Below the pieces are notes generated by a model, which was not told where the DNA came from, ran no database searches, and worked only from the letters and a program-made list of their open reading frames with translations. The translations under genes were made by a program, and so were the position numbers. Shown here in pieces: positions 5,814-6,320 of a DNA stretch of 6,320 nt (position 1 is its first letter; the number at the start of each line of letters is the position of its first letter). This DNA comes from DATLRC01 sp035534895 (lineage in GTDB: Bacteria; Patescibacteriota; Saccharimonadia; Saccharimonadales; UBA4665): the NCBI GenBank assembly GCA_035534895.1, contig DATLRC010000011.1, positions 1 through 6,320 on the forward strand. The letters are read 5' to 3'.

Positions 5814-5856
5814 TATTCTCACTAGAATAATGCCCATAAGCAAACAAATACGTCAA
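5814..5856 (-). promoter_or_regulatory. Candidate promoter and operator of the 383-residue gene
   Basis: On the minus strand TTGACG (5851-5856) is followed after 18 bases by CATTAT (5827-5832), a fair sigma-70-type promoter about 60 bases upstream of the start codon. A perfect 6-base inverted repeat, TATTCT-CACT-AGAATA (5814-5829), overlaps the -10 box and the likely transcription start, a good place for a repressor. No known regulator consensus is recognised. Confidence 0.4.
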
Positions 5857-5880
5857 TAATATTGTCTAGTATGATATTAT
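5856..5880 (+). promoter_or_regulatory. AT-rich inverted repeat upstream of the conjugation-type gene
   Basis: ATAATAT (5856-5862) and ATATTAT (5874-5880) are perfect arms with an 11-base spacer, the same 7-11-7 layout as the candidate antitoxin operator. TATTAT or TATGAT inside it could serve as a -10 box for the plus-strand gene, but no matching -35 box is evident. Chance is quite possible in DNA this AT-rich. Confidence 0.25.
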
Positions 5881-5908
5881 AGCCTCAGTTAGGTAAGGGG
5901 TGGGCAAA

Positions 5909-5915
5909 TAAGGAG
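5909..5915 (+). promoter_or_regulatory. Strong ribosome binding site (TAAGGAG)
   Basis: TAAGGAG lies 9 bases before ATG 5925 and is the best Shine-Dalgarno match in the window. It fixes the start of the partial gene that follows. Confidence 0.7.
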
Positions 5916-5924
5916 CCTCACGCC

Positions 5925-6320
5925 ATGCAACACCTTATCAATGAACTCCTCAACGGGCCTGCACGCTACAGTGTAAGGCATCACTTTAGTCCGTTATGGA
6001 CGCTGGCCTTTGTACTGGGTATTCTCCTGGCTGAATTCGTCGCTATATACCTTATTGGCTATCTAATCGTAAAAGCCATACAAAACACTCGTCCAGCTAT
6101 CGGTTGGATACTCCGGAGATGTGGGGTTGGTAGAACAGATAACCCCCAAACCTTTCTGGAACTGACTATCCCAACAGACACCACCAAATCAGCCTTCGCC
6201 ACCGAGCAACTACATATCTTGTTACGCAGTTTAGTAACCTATAACAAAACTTGGGAGCGATTGGCAGCCTACAAAAAACCTTATTCCCTCGAGCTATACG
6301 GTACTCATGACGACGGCATC
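5925..6320 (+). CDS. N-terminal part of a membrane protein resembling a conjugation-type (VirD4/TraG-like) ATPase
   Basis: 132 residues are present and the gene continues past the window end. Residues 24-48 (LWTLAFVLGILLAEF onwards) form one strong transmembrane helix after a short N-terminal tail; the rest should be cytoplasmic. The segment TFLELTIPTDTTKSAFATEQ (98-117) followed by LHILLRSL and a KKPYSLEL strand (119-126 area) resembles, from memory, the N-terminal region of large coupling-ATPase-like proteins (HerA/VirD4 type) common in Saccharibacteria and other candidate-phyla genomes. These are thought to act in type IV secretion, pili or DNA transfer. The ATP-binding motifs would lie downstream, so the function cannot be confirmed here. 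The start is firm because of the TAAGGAG ribosome binding site. This looks like the backbone gene bordering the accessory stretch. Confidence 0.72.
   Translation, partial: MQHLINELLNGPARYSVRHHFSPLWTLAFVLGILLAEFVAIYLIGYLIVKAIQNTRPAIGWILRRCGVGRTDNPQTFLELTIPTDTTKSAFATEQLHILLRSLVTYNKTWERLAAYKKPYSLELYGTHDDGI

Noticed and set aside
5606..5830. Plus-strand ORF overlapping the start of the 383-residue gene
   Set aside because: It is mostly antisense to a longer gene and has no ribosome binding site or conserved motif.
1..6320. CRISPR array or insertion sequence
   Set aside because: No regularly spaced repeats and no transposase-like frame or terminal inverted repeats were seen.

Overview
The window most likely comes from a candidate phyla radiation (Patescibacteria) genome, probably Saccharibacteria. 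It reads well with the standard code, intergenic DNA is short, and the gene running off the right end resembles, from memory, membrane-anchored conjugation-type ATPases common in that group. A membrane-tethered Mrr nuclease is also frequent there. This placement is inference; no rRNA or other phylogenetic marker is present.

Layout, left to right. Positions 1-179 hold no supportable gene, only one copy of a recurring TTCGAAC motif and small inverted repeats. Positions 180-837 (minus) hold a two-gene toxin-antitoxin operon: a ribbon-helix-helix antitoxin followed by a PIN-domain toxin. Positions 838-1078 are non-coding and contain a candidate operator for that operon and, just after the purD stop codon, a structure resembling the 3' part of a tRNA. 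Positions 1079-2374 (minus) encode a full-length PurD (GAR synthetase) whose N-terminal substrate-binding region is unusually diverged and which has no other purine gene beside it. Positions 2375-2644 are non-coding and share short ordered motifs with the 838-1078 spacer. Positions 2645-3741 (minus) encode a protein with a C-terminal TIR-like domain of the CAP12/Pycsar-effector type. Its natural start lies in another frame, joined through a run of seven A, so expression needs a -1 slip, or the gene is broken or misread there.

Divergently, positions 3797-4564 (plus) hold a small hydrophobic ORF, itself split at a GGGG run, that overlaps the start of a two-helix membrane-anchored Mrr-type endonuclease. 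This pair converges on a 383-residue protein (4609-5760, minus) with a possible HEPN-like R...H motif. The plus-strand conjugation-type ATPase gene begins at 5925 and is cut by the window end.

Taken together this looks like an accessory or defence-type region: a toxin-antitoxin pair, a probable NADase-type TIR effector, an Mrr nuclease and a possible HEPN RNase, set between spacers that carry tRNA-end-like motifs and next to a conjugation-type gene. A shared function is not demonstrated. The two strongest leads are the A7 frameshift site in the TIR gene and the repeated tRNA-3'-end-like spacer motifs, which could be recombination scars or attachment sites.
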